DNA from: Streptomyces albiflavescens
Lineage (GTDB): Bacteria; Actinomycetota; Actinomycetes; Streptomycetales; Streptomycetaceae
NCBI RefSeq assembly: GCF_014645835.1
Contig: NZ_BMMM01000013.1
Location: forward strand, 2,010 to 66,009
Direction: 5' to 3'
DNA: 64,000 nucleotides
Notes under the pieces: generated by a model
Told to the model about the DNA's origin: nothing
Seen by the model: only the letters and a program-made list of their open reading frames with translations
The model's database searches: none
Made by a program: the position numbers and the translations under genes
In this document: positions 24,134 through 32,001 of the stretch, in pieces
Layout of the letters: every line of letters begins with the position of its first letter
Position numbering within the stretch: the stretch's first letter is position 1

Positions 24134-24615
24134 GCCGCGAGATGGCGCCCGCCCCCGCCGAGTTGTGCCCGTGCGGGGGCGGCGCCCTGCGGCACACGGG
24201 TACGCTCCACATCGCCGTGCGCCCCGCTTCATGGCTCTATGGCGCCGGAGCGCTGGGCGACTTCAGCGGTGTCCCGCGTACCTGTGTCGCCGTCGATGTG
24301 TGAGCCGTGCTGCGTCGAGGTGTGAGCGGTGCCGTCCGACGTGTGAGCCGTGCTCGCTGCGGTGAGTGGGTCGTTGCTGTTGCTGTTGCCGACGCCTGAG
24401 CCGTGCCGCGTCGGCGCCTGAGCCGTGCCGCCTCGGCATGAAGTCGGCCGCCGTCCTCGCCCGGACGGCGGCCGCACTCGTCCCCCCTCATGCGGCAGCC
24501 GTGAAACAGGGTCGTTGGCGGGAATCCACGGTGGTCCCCCGCTCGTCTCAAGACCCAATCCCCTTAGACTCGGCCGGAGTTGATCGCTGCATCCCGCCTG
24601 CCCCAGGAGGAGCGC
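24134..24615. other. 482-bp intergenic region, mainly degenerate repeats
   Basis: No gene is supported. The first half holds the repeat array 24298-24436. Just after the SPFH stop, GTGCGGGGGC and flanking complementary G/C stretches could form a terminator. The last 100 bases lead to a strong AGGAGG ribosome site for the FAD oxidase. Other reading frames here are arginine- and proline-rich and unlike proteins. Confidence 0.5.
24298..24436. repeat. Degenerate tandem repeats of about 21-22 bp
   Basis: Three adjacent units (GTGTGAGCCGTGCTGCGTCG and variants) are followed by an interruption containing GTTGCT trinucleotide-like repeats and two further units (CGCCTGAGCCGTGCCGCSTC). On the minus strand the first three read as seven-residue repeats (TAHTSDG-like), but no initiation signal supports a gene. 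The shared TGAGCCGT core links it to the array at 21398-21600. Confidence 0.65.
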
Positions 24616-26082
24616 ATGCCCCGGACACCCTCGCGACGCACCGCACTGCACGGCCTCGCGGCCGTCGGCGCCGCGGTGATCGGGTTCGACCCCTTCACCC
24701 GCAGTTGGGCGGTCAGCGCGTCCGACCGGCCGCTGACCGACCTTCCGCCGCTCGACGGGACCCTGCACACCGACGAGGCATCACTCACCGCGGCCGCCGA
24801 CGACTTCGGACACATCGTCCACCGGCGTCCGGCCGCGGTCCTGCGACCGGGCTCCATCAGGGACGTCGTCGCGATGATCCGCTTCTGCAATGCGCATGGA
24901 CTGCGGGTCGCCCCACGTGGTCAGGGTCACGCCACTCAAGGTCAGGCGCAGGTCGACGGCGGCCTGGTCATCGAGACCGCGCCGTTTGCGGCCATCGGTG
25001 CGGTCGGACGACGGAGTACCACGGTCACGGTCGGGGCGGGCGCCAAGTGGAGCGACGTGGCCAAGGCCACCCTGGCCCACGGCCTCACACCCCCCACCTT
25101 CACCGACTATCTCGAACTCTCCGTCGGCGGCACCCTGTCCGTCGGCGGGCTCGGTGGTCAGACCCATCAGCAAGGCGCCCAGGTCGACAACGTCACGGAA
25201 CTGCAAGTCGTCACCGGCGCCGGAGAGTTCGTCCGCTGCTCCCCGACGCGCCACCGTGATCTCTTCCACGCCGTGCTCGCCGGACTCGGCCAGTGCGCGG
25301 TCGTCGTCGGCGCCACACTGCGTCTGGTTCCCGCGCCCGAGACCGTGCGCCACTACCTCCTCCCGTACGACGACCTGCGTACGTTCCTCGACGACCAACG
25401 ACTACTGGTGCGGGAGGGCCGTTTCGCCTATGTCGAGGGCCAAGTCACCCCGGACAGCGAGGGAGCCTTCCGCGGCTACCTCCTCGAAGCCGTCGCCTAC
25501 GGCCCTCCCGTCGGTCCCGCCCCCGACGACAGCGCACTGCTGCGCGGACTGCGTCACGACCCGTCCGGCGTGCAGACGTCCGACCTCGCGTACTACGACT
25601 TCCTCGACCGGCTCGCCCCCGGCGTCGCCGCCCTGAAGGAAGCGGGTCTTTGGGCGTACGCCCACCCCTGGCTCAATCTGCTGCTGCCTGGTCGCGAGGC
25701 CGTCGCTCTTGCCGGGTCCCTGCTCGACGACCTCACCTCGGCCGACCTCGGCCCGGGCGTCGTCCTCCTGTACCCACTGCTGAGCGAGCGGCTGCACGCG
25801 CCGCTGCTGCGCACCCCCGACGATCCCGTGCCGTACCTCCTGGCCGTTCTGCGTACGACGCCGCCCGACGACACCGCGACCATCGACCGTCTGCTCGCCG
25901 CCAACCGCACCGCGTACGACACCGTTCGCGCGGCAGGCGGCACGCACTATCCGGTCGGCTCCGTCCCCTTCGGCCCGTCGGACTGGCGCGACCACTTCGG
26001 CTCCGCCTGGCGCCAACTGGCCACGGCCAGACACACCTACGACCCGAACGGAATCCTGGTCCCGGGACAGGGCATCTTCTGA
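24616..26082 (+). CDS. Tat-exported FAD oxidoreductase, cytokinin-dehydrogenase-like
   Basis: 488 residues. The N-terminus MPRTPSRRTALHG plus a hydrophobic stretch fits a twin-arginine signal. An FAD_binding_4 domain follows; RGQGHATQGQ near residue 109 provides the histidine expected to hold FAD covalently. GGTLSVGGLGGQTHQQGAQV and VTELQVVTGAGE match the core of plant and bacterial cytokinin dehydrogenases, as does the C-terminus YDPNGILVPGQGIF. The likely reaction is oxidation of an amine or alcohol side chain outside the membrane; cytokinin itself is only one possible substrate. AGGAGG lies five bases before the ATG. It is convergent with the TauD gene. Confidence 0.86.
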   Translation: MPRTPSRRTALHGLAAVGAAVIGFDPFTRSWAVSASDRPLTDLPPLDGTLHTDEASLTAAADDFGHIVHRRPAAVLRPGSIRDVVAMIRFCNAHGLRVAPRGQGHATQGQAQVDGGLVIETAPFAAIGAVGRRSTTVTVGAGAKWSDVAKATLAHGLTPPTFTDYLELSVGGTLSVGGLGGQTHQQGAQVDNVTELQVVTGAGEFVRCSPTRHRDLFHAVLAGLGQCAVVVGATLRLVPAPETVRHYLLPYDDLRTFLDDQRLLVREGRFAYVEGQVTPDSEGAFRGYLLEAVAYGPPVGPAPDDSALLRGLRHDPSGVQTSDLAYYDFLDRLAPGVAALKEAGLWAYAHPWLNLLLPGREAVALAGSLLDDLTSADLGPGVVLLYPLLSERLHAPLLRTPDDPVPYLLAVLRTTPPDDTATIDRLLAANRTAYDTVRAAGGTHYPVGSVPFGPSDWRDHFGSAWRQLATARHTYDPNGILVPGQGIF

Positions 26083-26097
26083 CAGGACTCTGTCCTG
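26083..26097 (+). terminator. Short 6-bp hairpin after the FAD oxidoreductase
   Basis: CAGGAC and GTCCTG flank a TCT loop starting at the stop codon. The right arm runs into the octanucleotide repeats. Terminator function is plausible but weak. Confidence 0.35.
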
Positions 26098-26134
26098 ACG
26101 CCCTGACGCCCTGACGTCCTGACGCGTCCTGACG
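26093..26134. repeat. Octanucleotide repeat (YCCTGACG)
   Basis: TCCTGACG and CCCTGACG units occur four times in tandem from 26093 to 26124, then once more after a CG insertion at 26127-26134. They lie between the convergent FAD oxidase and TauD genes. Short perfect units suggest a recently active slippage tract. Confidence 0.75.
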
Positions 26135-26161
26135 TTCTGCCGCACGCCTGCCGGCCGTGGC

Positions 26162-27109
26162 TCACCAGCGCCGCGTCTCGCTGCCCACGATCGCCACCGA
26201 CGGCTTGCCGTCGACCCCCTCCGGGACATCGCCTGTGAGCATCACGCGGTGCATGACCCGGGGGTGGTCGACATGGGCCGTGTCGCTGGGCGCCAGATGG
26301 ATGGTGGCCCGGTTGTCCCAGAAGGCCACGCTGCCCGGCTCCCACCGGAACCGGACCGTGTACTCGGGCCGGGTCGCCTGCTCCAGCAGCATCTCCAGCA
26401 GCGCCCGGCTCTCCGCGCGGGACACCCCGAGGATCTGCTCGATGTAGTAGCCGTTGACGAACAGCACCCGCTCGCCCGTCTCGGGGTGCACCCGTACCAG
26501 CGGGTGGTCCGAGGCGATCTGATGGTCCAGCAGATGGCGCACATACGCGTCGTCGCCGGGCCGTGACTGGTACCCGACCCCGAGCCGGTGTTCCGCGCGC
26601 AAGCCGTCCACGAAGTGACGTACGGGCTCCGAGAGGCCCGCGTAGGCGACGGCCAGGTTGGACCAGGTCGTGTCACCGCCGTACGGCGGCACGGTCTCGG
26701 CGCGCAGGATGGTCGCGGCCGGCGGATCGACGCGGGCCCCGTGGTCGCAGTGCCACCCCCGCAGCAGGGAATGGCGGCGCCGTCGCAGCCACTCGTCGTG
26801 GTCCATCCCGTAGCGGCCGCCGAGTTCCAGCCGATCGGCCGTCGTCTCGACCTCGGGGAAGTCCCGGGGCGACGCACTGCCGCGTGACCTCAGACGGACC
26901 GGCTCGCCGAACCGCCGTGCGAACGCGACATGCGAGGCGTGATCCAGCCGCTGTGCCCGGAAGAACACCACCTTCCAGCGCAGCACCGCCGCCCGGATCC
27001 GGTCGACGACCTCGTCCGTCAACTCCCCGGCCAGGTCGACCCCGGTGATCTCGGCGCCGATATGGCCGGCGACCGGCTTCACTTCGAGACGGGTGGCCTG
27101 GTCTGTCAT
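26162..27109 (-). CDS. TauD/TfdA-family Fe(II)/2-oxoglutarate dioxygenase
   Basis: A 315-residue dioxygenase. The iron triad is visible as His120 and Asp122 (GWHCDHGARVDPP) and His271 (NRATIHLAPSD). The 2-oxoglutarate-binding arginine is Arg288, in VMHRVML. YGGDTTWSNLAVAYAGLS is the usual family block. Members hydroxylate taurine, sulfonates, alkyl sulfates, aryloxyalkanoates or secondary metabolites using 2-oxoglutarate and O2. The gene stands alone and no sulfonate transporter is nearby, so the substrate is open. Octanucleotide repeats separate it from the convergent FAD oxidase. Confidence 0.93.
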   Translation of the reverse strand: MTDQATRLEVKPVAGHIGAEITGVDLAGELTDEVVDRIRAAVLRWKVVFFRAQRLDHASHVAFARRFGEPVRLRSRGSASPRDFPEVETTADRLELGGRYGMDHDEWLRRRRHSLLRGWHCDHGARVDPPAATILRAETVPPYGGDTTWSNLAVAYAGLSEPVRHFVDGLRAEHRLGVGYQSRPGDDAYVRHLLDHQIASDHPLVRVHPETGERVLFVNGYYIEQILGVSRAESRALLEMLLEQATRPEYTVRFRWEPGSVAFWDNRATIHLAPSDTAHVDHPRVMHRVMLTGDVPEGVDGKPSVAIVGSETRRW

Positions 27110-27299
27110 CTGGGCTCCGTTGATCGCGCGGGCGGCTCGTCGGGGACCAGCATGACCGCAAGGTCCGGCTCACGACAGGGCGCCTCACGGGGGAGACGCA
27201 CGGGAGACGCGGCGTGCACACGGGGTGTGCCCCGTGTCGCGGACATGCCTGGTCGCACTCCCTGCCGGAGACCGGAACCGGAGTCGAAAATGAAGCGCA

Positions 27300-27346
27300 G
27301 TGAACGGGACCCGCCCACCATCCGCGAAGGGGTGGGCCCCGTTCAC
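27300..27346 (-). terminator. Stem-loop downstream of the peroxiredoxin gene
   Basis: GTGAACGGG (27300-27308) pairs with CCCGTTCAC (27338-27346), and an inner CCCACC/GGTGGG stem extends it. It lies 24 bases beyond the peroxiredoxin stop on the minus strand. Confidence 0.6.
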
Positions 27347-27369
27347 GCGGGCACTCCGCCGGTCGTGCG

Positions 27370-27837
27370 TCAGCTCCGGTGGTCGCGCAGCGCGGCCAGG
27401 GCCCGGTCGGCGTGCGCGCTCATCCGCAGTTCGCTGCGGACCACCTCCAGGACCGTGCGGTCCTGCGCGATGACGAAGGTGACCCGCTTGGTCGGGGCCA
27501 TGGAGAAGCCGCGCTTCACCCCGAACCGCTCACGTACTGTCCCTTCGGTGTCGGACAGCAGCGGGAACCCGAGCGTGTGGCGTCCGGCGAACTCCTGCTG
27601 CCGGTCGACCGCGTCACCGCTGATCCCCACGGGGCGCGCGCTCGCGGCGGCGAACTCGGCGGCCAGATCACGGAAGTGGCAGGCCTCGGCGGTGCAGCCG
27701 GCGGTGAGGGCGGCGGGATAGAAGAACAGCACCACCGGCCCGTCGCCGAGCAGTTCGGACAGGCTCCGGCTCGCCCCGGTCTCGTCCGGCAGCGTGAAGT
27801 CCTCGACCGTGTCGCCCACGTTCACCCGAGACGTCAT
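27370..27837 (-). CDS. Thiol peroxiredoxin, BCP/PrxQ type
   Basis: 155 residues of the AhpC-TSA/BCP family, which reduces H2O2 and organic hydroperoxides with thioredoxin-like donors. The peroxidatic Cys48 and resolving Cys53 form the BCP spacing C-x4-C in TAGCTAEACHF, followed by LGFPLLSDTEG and RVTFVIAQDRTV. The usual proline-threonine active-site context is somewhat altered (FYPAALTAGC). The ATG at 27837 overlaps the stop of the DoxX gene (ATGA), so the two are translated together. Confidence 0.92.
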   Translation of the reverse strand: MTSRVNVGDTVEDFTLPDETGASRSLSELLGDGPVVLFFYPAALTAGCTAEACHFRDLAAEFAAASARPVGISGDAVDRQQEFAGRHTLGFPLLSDTEGTVRERFGVKRGFSMAPTKRVTFVIAQDRTVLEVVRSELRMSAHADRALAALRDHRS

Positions 27838-28214
27838 GACCGGACCTCCGCGCCCCGGGCGACACCGCGCGCCCACAGGACGAGCGGCACCTGCAGCGGC
27901 AGCCGCGCGAGAGCCGCCGCCTTGAGGGGGGCCGGACGACGGCGCCAGTCCACCGCCATCTGGACGTTGGCGGGGAATACGCCGACGAAGAAGGCGGCGG
28001 TCGCCAGCCCGGCGATACGCCGTGTACGGGGCAGCGCGACTCCTGCCGCCAGCGCGAGTTCGGCTGCACCGCTGGCATAGGTCCAGGTCCGCGGCGCTCC
28101 TGGCAGAGCACGCGGAATGGTCGCGTCGTACTGCCGTGGCGCGACGAAGTGGGTGACGCCCGCGGCAGCCAACAGGCCGGCGAGCAACAAGGGCGAGCGT
28201 TCCGATCGTGGCAC
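27834..28214 (-). CDS. DoxX-like integral membrane protein
   Basis: 126 residues with about four hydrophobic helices (LLLAGLLAAAGVTHFVAP, SGAAELALAAGVALP, IAGLATAAFFVGVFPANVQM, LQVPLVLWARG). This fits the DoxX/SURF4-like family of small quinone- or redox-associated membrane proteins. The GTG at 28214 has GGAGGAACC immediately upstream, which excludes the longer frame. Overlap with the peroxiredoxin gene suggests a joint role in oxidative stress; this is inferred from position. Confidence 0.82.
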   Translation of the reverse strand: MPRSERSPLLLAGLLAAAGVTHFVAPRQYDATIPRALPGAPRTWTYASGAAELALAAGVALPRTRRIAGLATAAFFVGVFPANVQMAVDWRRRPAPLKAAALARLPLQVPLVLWARGVARGAEVRS

Positions 28215-28317
28215 GGTTCCTCCTCCAGGGGCCTGTCGCGGGATATTACTGGACGGTAAGTGACCGTGGGGCGAGGTGCACCCGTTGCCGGCCACCGGTG
28301 CCGGGAACGCGGAGGAT

Positions 28318-29358
28318 TCAGGTGGCCGGGGGAGCGGCGGTGGTACCGCGCGTGACGAGGTGCGGTTCGACGACGATCTCCTGCCCCGGGCCCTCGGACG
28401 GCGCTTCGCCCTCCAGCCGTGCCACGGCCCGGCCGACCGTCAACTGTGCAAGATGTGCGATGTCCTGACGGACCGTCGTGAGGTCGACATGGGCGAGCCG
28501 GGCCAGACGGGTGTCGTCGAAGCCGATGACGGAGATCTCGTCGGGGACAGGTACGCGGGCACGCAGAAGCGTGTCGAGGACGCCGGTGGCACAGAGGTCG
28601 TTGAAGGCGAGGACGGCGGTGGGCCGACGGTCGGCGTCGAGGAGGGCGCGGGCCGCCGCGGCACCGTCCTCCTCGGTCGATCCGCCCGGCAGGACCTGCG
28701 CGTGCTCGCCCAGACCCTGGCGGTTCATGGCCGTACGGTAGCCGCGGCGCCGGTCGGCCGCGCCCGGCGCCCGGCCCCCGTCGATGTGGGCGATGTCCCG
28801 GTGGCCGAGGGCCACCAGATGATCGACGGCCTGGCGGGCGCCCTCGTCGTCGGCCGTCCGTACGACATCCACCCCGGAGGGGGGCGGCCGCAACCGCCGG
28901 GCCACGGAAACGACCGGCAGCTGTGCGGCGAGCTCCGCCAGCCGTGCGGCGGGGACCTGTGGACCGAGCAGGATCAGTGCCTCGCAGCGGTCGGCGAGCA
29001 ACGCCTCCACGGCCTGCCGCTCGCTGCGGCTCGGGGCGACGGCGCCGAGGGCGATCTGGTAACCGGCGGGTTCGGCCGCGCTGTACAGGCGCTCCACCAG
29101 GTCGGTGTGGAACGGCTGCTGGAGCTCGAACTGCACCCCGAGCAGGCGCGAGCGGCTGCTGCGCAGCAGCCGCGCCCGGGAGTCGGGCCGGTAGCCGATC
29201 TCCTTCGCCGCCCGCAGCACCCGCTCCCGGGTGGCGGCCCCCGCGCCCTTGGCCCCGCGCATCACGACGGAGACCAGGGCGACGGAGACATCGGCCCGTG
29301 CCGCGACATCGGCGAGGGTCGGTCGCTTGCCGCCCGGGACCGCAGGGGTCGGTGACAC
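28318..29358 (-). CDS. LacI-family repressor of the adjacent sugar operon
   Basis: 346 residues. The N-terminal LacI helix-turn-helix spans about residues 13-60 (KRPTLADVAARADVSVALVS), followed by a periplasmic-binding-protein-like ligand domain (LLGVQFELQQPFHTDLVERL, then TAVLAFNDLCATGVLDTLL and EISVIGFDDTRLA). I chose the GTG at 29358 because the HTH begins normally 12 residues later and GGAGGG lies upstream. The divergent catabolic genes start at 29562. A perfect palindrome at 29516-29531 and a related half-site at 29445-29454 are the obvious operators, so autoregulation plus control of the operon is likely. Confidence 0.92.
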   Translation of the reverse strand: MSPTPAVPGGKRPTLADVAARADVSVALVSVVMRGAKGAGAATRERVLRAAKEIGYRPDSRARLLRSSRSRLLGVQFELQQPFHTDLVERLYSAAEPAGYQIALGAVAPSRSERQAVEALLADRCEALILLGPQVPAARLAELAAQLPVVSVARRLRPPPSGVDVVRTADDEGARQAVDHLVALGHRDIAHIDGGRAPGAADRRRGYRTAMNRQGLGEHAQVLPGGSTEEDGAAAARALLDADRRPTAVLAFNDLCATGVLDTLLRARVPVPDEISVIGFDDTRLARLAHVDLTTVRQDIAHLAQLTVGRAVARLEGEAPSEGPGQEIVVEPHLVTRGTTAAPPAT

Positions 29359-29444
29359 GGCTGCCCTCCCTGGACGAAGTGTCGAAGCGTGCTTCCCGTC
29401 GAGGATCGTAGACCAGACGCGAACGCGCTGGTCGGCATTACTGC

Positions 29445-29454
29445 AACGTTCTAG
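29445..29454. promoter_or_regulatory. Partial copy of the LacI operator
   Basis: AACGTTCTAG repeats the centre and right arm of the palindrome at 29516-29531, 71 bases away and nearer to the lacI-type gene. It could serve autoregulation or DNA looping. Confidence 0.45.
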
Positions 29455-29515
29455 CTCCGCGCCTTCGCGGAACCTTGACAAAGGCGCTCGGCGGCTGGCG
29501 TACTGCTGTTCCGGA

Positions 29516-29531
29516 ACTAGAACGTTCTAGT
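29516..29531. promoter_or_regulatory. Perfect 16-bp LacI-type operator palindrome
   Basis: ACTAGAACGTTCTAGT is a perfect palindrome with the central CG step typical of LacI/GalR operators. It lies 30 bases before the start of the TIM-barrel gene and 35 bases after a TTGACA -35-like hexamer (29475-29480), a position suited to repression. Confidence 0.75.
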
Positions 29532-29561
29532 CACCGGAAACCGGAATGGGGGCGACGAACG

Positions 29562-30344
29562 ATGTACACATTGGCGGTCTGCGCCGAGATGGTCTTCCTG
29601 GACCTGTCGATCCAGGAGCGGGCGCGGCGGATCCATGACGCCGGCTTCCAGGTCGAGATCTGGGACTGGGCCCGGCACGACCTGAGCGCACTGTCGCGGA
29701 CCGGGGCGGTCTTCTCCTCGATGACCGGCTACCTTCGCGGCAGCCTCACCGACGTGGACGGAGCGGCCGAACTGCTGCGTACCGCGGAGGAGTCGGTCAA
29801 GGCTGCTCAGCTGCTGGGATGCACCCGGCTGAACCTGCACGGCACCGGCCTCGACTCCCAGGGCCTTCCGGTCACCGCGGTCGCCGGTGAGGCCACCGGT
29901 CCGATGTGGATCGCCGCCCACCGCACGCTCACCCGCATCGCCGAACTGGGGGAGAGCGCCGGGGTGGTCTTCACCCTGGAGAACCTCAACACCGCGGTCG
30001 ACCACCCCGGAGTGCCGTTCGCGAAGGCCGCCGACACTCTGGCTCTGGTGGCGGCCGTGGACCGGCCAGGACTGCGCATGAATCTCGACCTCTACCACGC
30101 GCAGATCGGCGAGGGGAACCTGATCGAGCTGGTCCGCCGCGCCCACGGCCGGAGCCTGATCGGCGAGATCCAGGTGGCCGATGTGCCCGGCCGCTGCGAG
30201 CCCGGAACCGGGGAGATCAACTACCCGGCCGTCGCACGCGCTCTCGTCGACCTCGGCTACGACGGCACCGTCGCCATGGAGGCCTGGGCCTCGGGCGACA
30301 GCGACCGCGCCCTGGAGCGCTTCCGCTCCGCCTTCACCCTCTGA
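29562..30344 (+). CDS. TIM-barrel sugar isomerase/epimerase, Hyi/IolE-like
   Basis: 260 residues of the AP-endonuclease-2/xylose-isomerase-like TIM-barrel superfamily. Metal-site motifs are visible: FTLENLN (glutamate), MNLDLYHAQIGEGNL (aspartate and histidine), IGEIQVADVPGRCEPGTGEI (histidine position altered) and a C-terminal VAMEAW glutamate. The overall pattern is closest to hydroxypyruvate isomerases. It presumably interconverts a keto-sugar or inositol derivative in the cytoplasm. It is the first gene of a two-gene operon with the IolG-like dehydrogenase, under the LacI operator. Confidence 0.88.
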   Translation: MYTLAVCAEMVFLDLSIQERARRIHDAGFQVEIWDWARHDLSALSRTGAVFSSMTGYLRGSLTDVDGAAELLRTAEESVKAAQLLGCTRLNLHGTGLDSQGLPVTAVAGEATGPMWIAAHRTLTRIAELGESAGVVFTLENLNTAVDHPGVPFAKAADTLALVAAVDRPGLRMNLDLYHAQIGEGNLIELVRRAHGRSLIGEIQVADVPGRCEPGTGEINYPAVARALVDLGYDGTVAMEAWASGDSDRALERFRSAFTL

Positions 30345-30408
30345 CGACGCACTCCCTGACGACGCCCTCCCCGCCCCGCACTCACTCACCCACGTACGGA
30401 GAACTCGC

Positions 30409-31434
30409 ATGGCCTCGCAGCAACCGCTCGCCGTCGGCCTCATAGGCGCCGGACGGATGGGCTCCTTCCACGCCGAAACCCTCGCCCACCGTCTGCCCGG
30501 TGTCCGCCTCGCCGCCGTCGCCGACCCCGCCCCGGGCGCCGTCGAGCGCCTCGCCGCCCCGCTCGGCTGTGCCACGGCGTACACCGCGATCGTCGATCTG
30601 CTGGCCGACCCGCGGATCGAGGCGGTGGTGATCGCCACCCCGGCCCGCACCCACGCGGACCTGGTGGAGGCGGCGGCGCGGGCGGGCAAGGCCGTCTACT
30701 GCGAGAAGCCCATGGCGGTCACCCTCGCCGAGGCCGACCGTGCCGTCTCGGCCGCCCGAGACGCCGGGGTGGCTCTCCAGGTCGGCTTCAACCGGCGATA
30801 CGACCCGGGCTTCCGGGCCGCTCACGACAAGGTCGTCGCCGGCGCCGTGGGCACCCCACAACTGCTCCGCTCCCTCACCCGTGACCCGAAGCTGGCGGAC
30901 CCGGCGCCCATCCCGCCGTGGACGATCTTCCTGGAGACTCTGGTCCACGACTTCGACACGCTGCGCTACCTCAACCCCGGCGCCGACCCCGTCGAGGTCT
31001 TCGCCATGGCCGACGCCCTGGTCCGCCCCGATTTCAAGGACCGCGGACTGCTCGACACCGCCGTCGTCACGATCCGCTTCGACAACGGCGCGCTCGCCAC
31101 CGCCGAGGCCAACTTCCAGGCCGTGTACGGCTATGACGTGCGCGGCGAGGTGTTCGGCTCGGAGGGCATGCTCACCCTGGGTGACATCCGCCGCACCCAT
31201 CTGACCTCCTACGGCTCGGGCGGCATCACCGCCGAGTGCGTCGGGTACGACCAGGACCTCTTCCGCGACGCCTACGTGGCCGAGCTCGCCGACTTCACCG
31301 ACCGCGTCCGCACCGGCCGCGCTCCCGCCGTCACGGGTGAGGACGCCCGCGCCGCGCTCTCCATCGCCCTTGCCGCCATCCAGTCGGTCACCGTCGGCGC
31401 GCCGGTCCGCATCGACGAACTCAAGGAACACTGA
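30409..31434 (+). CDS. Gfo/Idh/MocA dehydrogenase, myo-inositol 2-dehydrogenase-like
   Basis: A 341-residue NAD(P)-dependent oxidoreductase. The Rossmann motif GLIGAGRMGSFHAE is near residues 10-23, the EKP motif (YCEKPMAVTL) near 99-101 with its catalytic lysine, and LVHDFDTLRYL near 180 supplies the conserved Asp/His pair. The closest known relatives are myo-inositol and scyllo-inositol dehydrogenases (IolG, IolX). GGAG lies seven to ten bases before the ATG. Combined with the upstream isomerase and LacI repressor, it forms a small inositol- or sugar-catabolic unit; no transporter is included. Confidence 0.9.
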   Translation: MASQQPLAVGLIGAGRMGSFHAETLAHRLPGVRLAAVADPAPGAVERLAAPLGCATAYTAIVDLLADPRIEAVVIATPARTHADLVEAAARAGKAVYCEKPMAVTLAEADRAVSAARDAGVALQVGFNRRYDPGFRAAHDKVVAGAVGTPQLLRSLTRDPKLADPAPIPPWTIFLETLVHDFDTLRYLNPGADPVEVFAMADALVRPDFKDRGLLDTAVVTIRFDNGALATAEANFQAVYGYDVRGEVFGSEGMLTLGDIRRTHLTSYGSGGITAECVGYDQDLFRDAYVAELADFTDRVRTGRAPAVTGEDARAALSIALAAIQSVTVGAPVRIDELKEH

Positions 31435-31545
31435 CGACACCGCCCCCACGGGTACACCCCTGGGGTATGCCCGCAGGCTCTCCGCTTGCTCGCTCTTGAC
31501 CGTCCCTTTTCCGAATTACCTCTGACACAGAGCTATTCTCGATGT

Positions 31546-32001
31546 GTGGAGTCCGAGAGTTTTCCCGAGGCGCTGGCCGACACCCTGGCCGGAGTGCAAC
31601 GGCTGATCCGGCGGCGGCTGCGCAGAGGCATGACCGCTCCGCGGCTGCGCGGTGCGGAGGTCGAGCTGCTGCGCCTGGTCGTGGCCCGTCCCGGCATTCG
31701 TGTGTCGGAGGCCGCCAAGGAGCTCTACCTGGCGGGAAATTCGGTCTCGACTCTGGTCAACCAGCTGGTGCGGGACGGCTATGTGATCCGCGAGACGGAC
31801 CCGGCCGACCGGCGGGCGGCGCTGCTGCTGCCCACCCCGGCGGCCGACGCTCGGCTGCGCGACTGGCGGCAGCGGCGCGCGGCGCTCGTACGGCGCCAGG
31901 TGGCTCGTCTCGACGAGGCCGACCGTGTGGCCCTGGAGGCGGCCCTTCCGGCCCTGCGCAAGCTGGCGGCGAACCTGCACGAGGAGGCCGAGGAGACATG
32001 A
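31546..32001 (+). CDS. MarR-family regulator of an ABC exporter
   Basis: A 151-residue winged-helix regulator. The recognition region is GIRVSEAAKELYLAGNSVST (about residues 45-65), followed by the wing VIRETDPADRRAALLL. The start is a GTG at 31546; no ribosome site precedes it and TATTCT lies at 31534-31539, so translation may be leaderless. CTCTGACACAGAG (31520-31532) is a small inverted repeat suited to autoregulation. The stop overlaps the ATPase start by ATGA, so regulator and exporter are one transcript. It probably senses the exporter's substrate. Confidence 0.9.
   Translation: MESESFPEALADTLAGVQRLIRRRLRRGMTAPRLRGAEVELLRLVVARPGIRVSEAAKELYLAGNSVSTLVNQLVRDGYVIRETDPADRRAALLLPTPAADARLRDWRQRRAALVRRQVARLDEADRVALEAALPALRKLAANLHEEAEET

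Noticed and set aside
27106..27321. Small minus-strand frame upstream of the TauD gene, overlapping its start by ATGA
   Set aside because: Arginine- and proline-rich with no recognisable pattern and no good ribosome site; more likely the TauD leader region. A regulatory peptide cannot be excluded.
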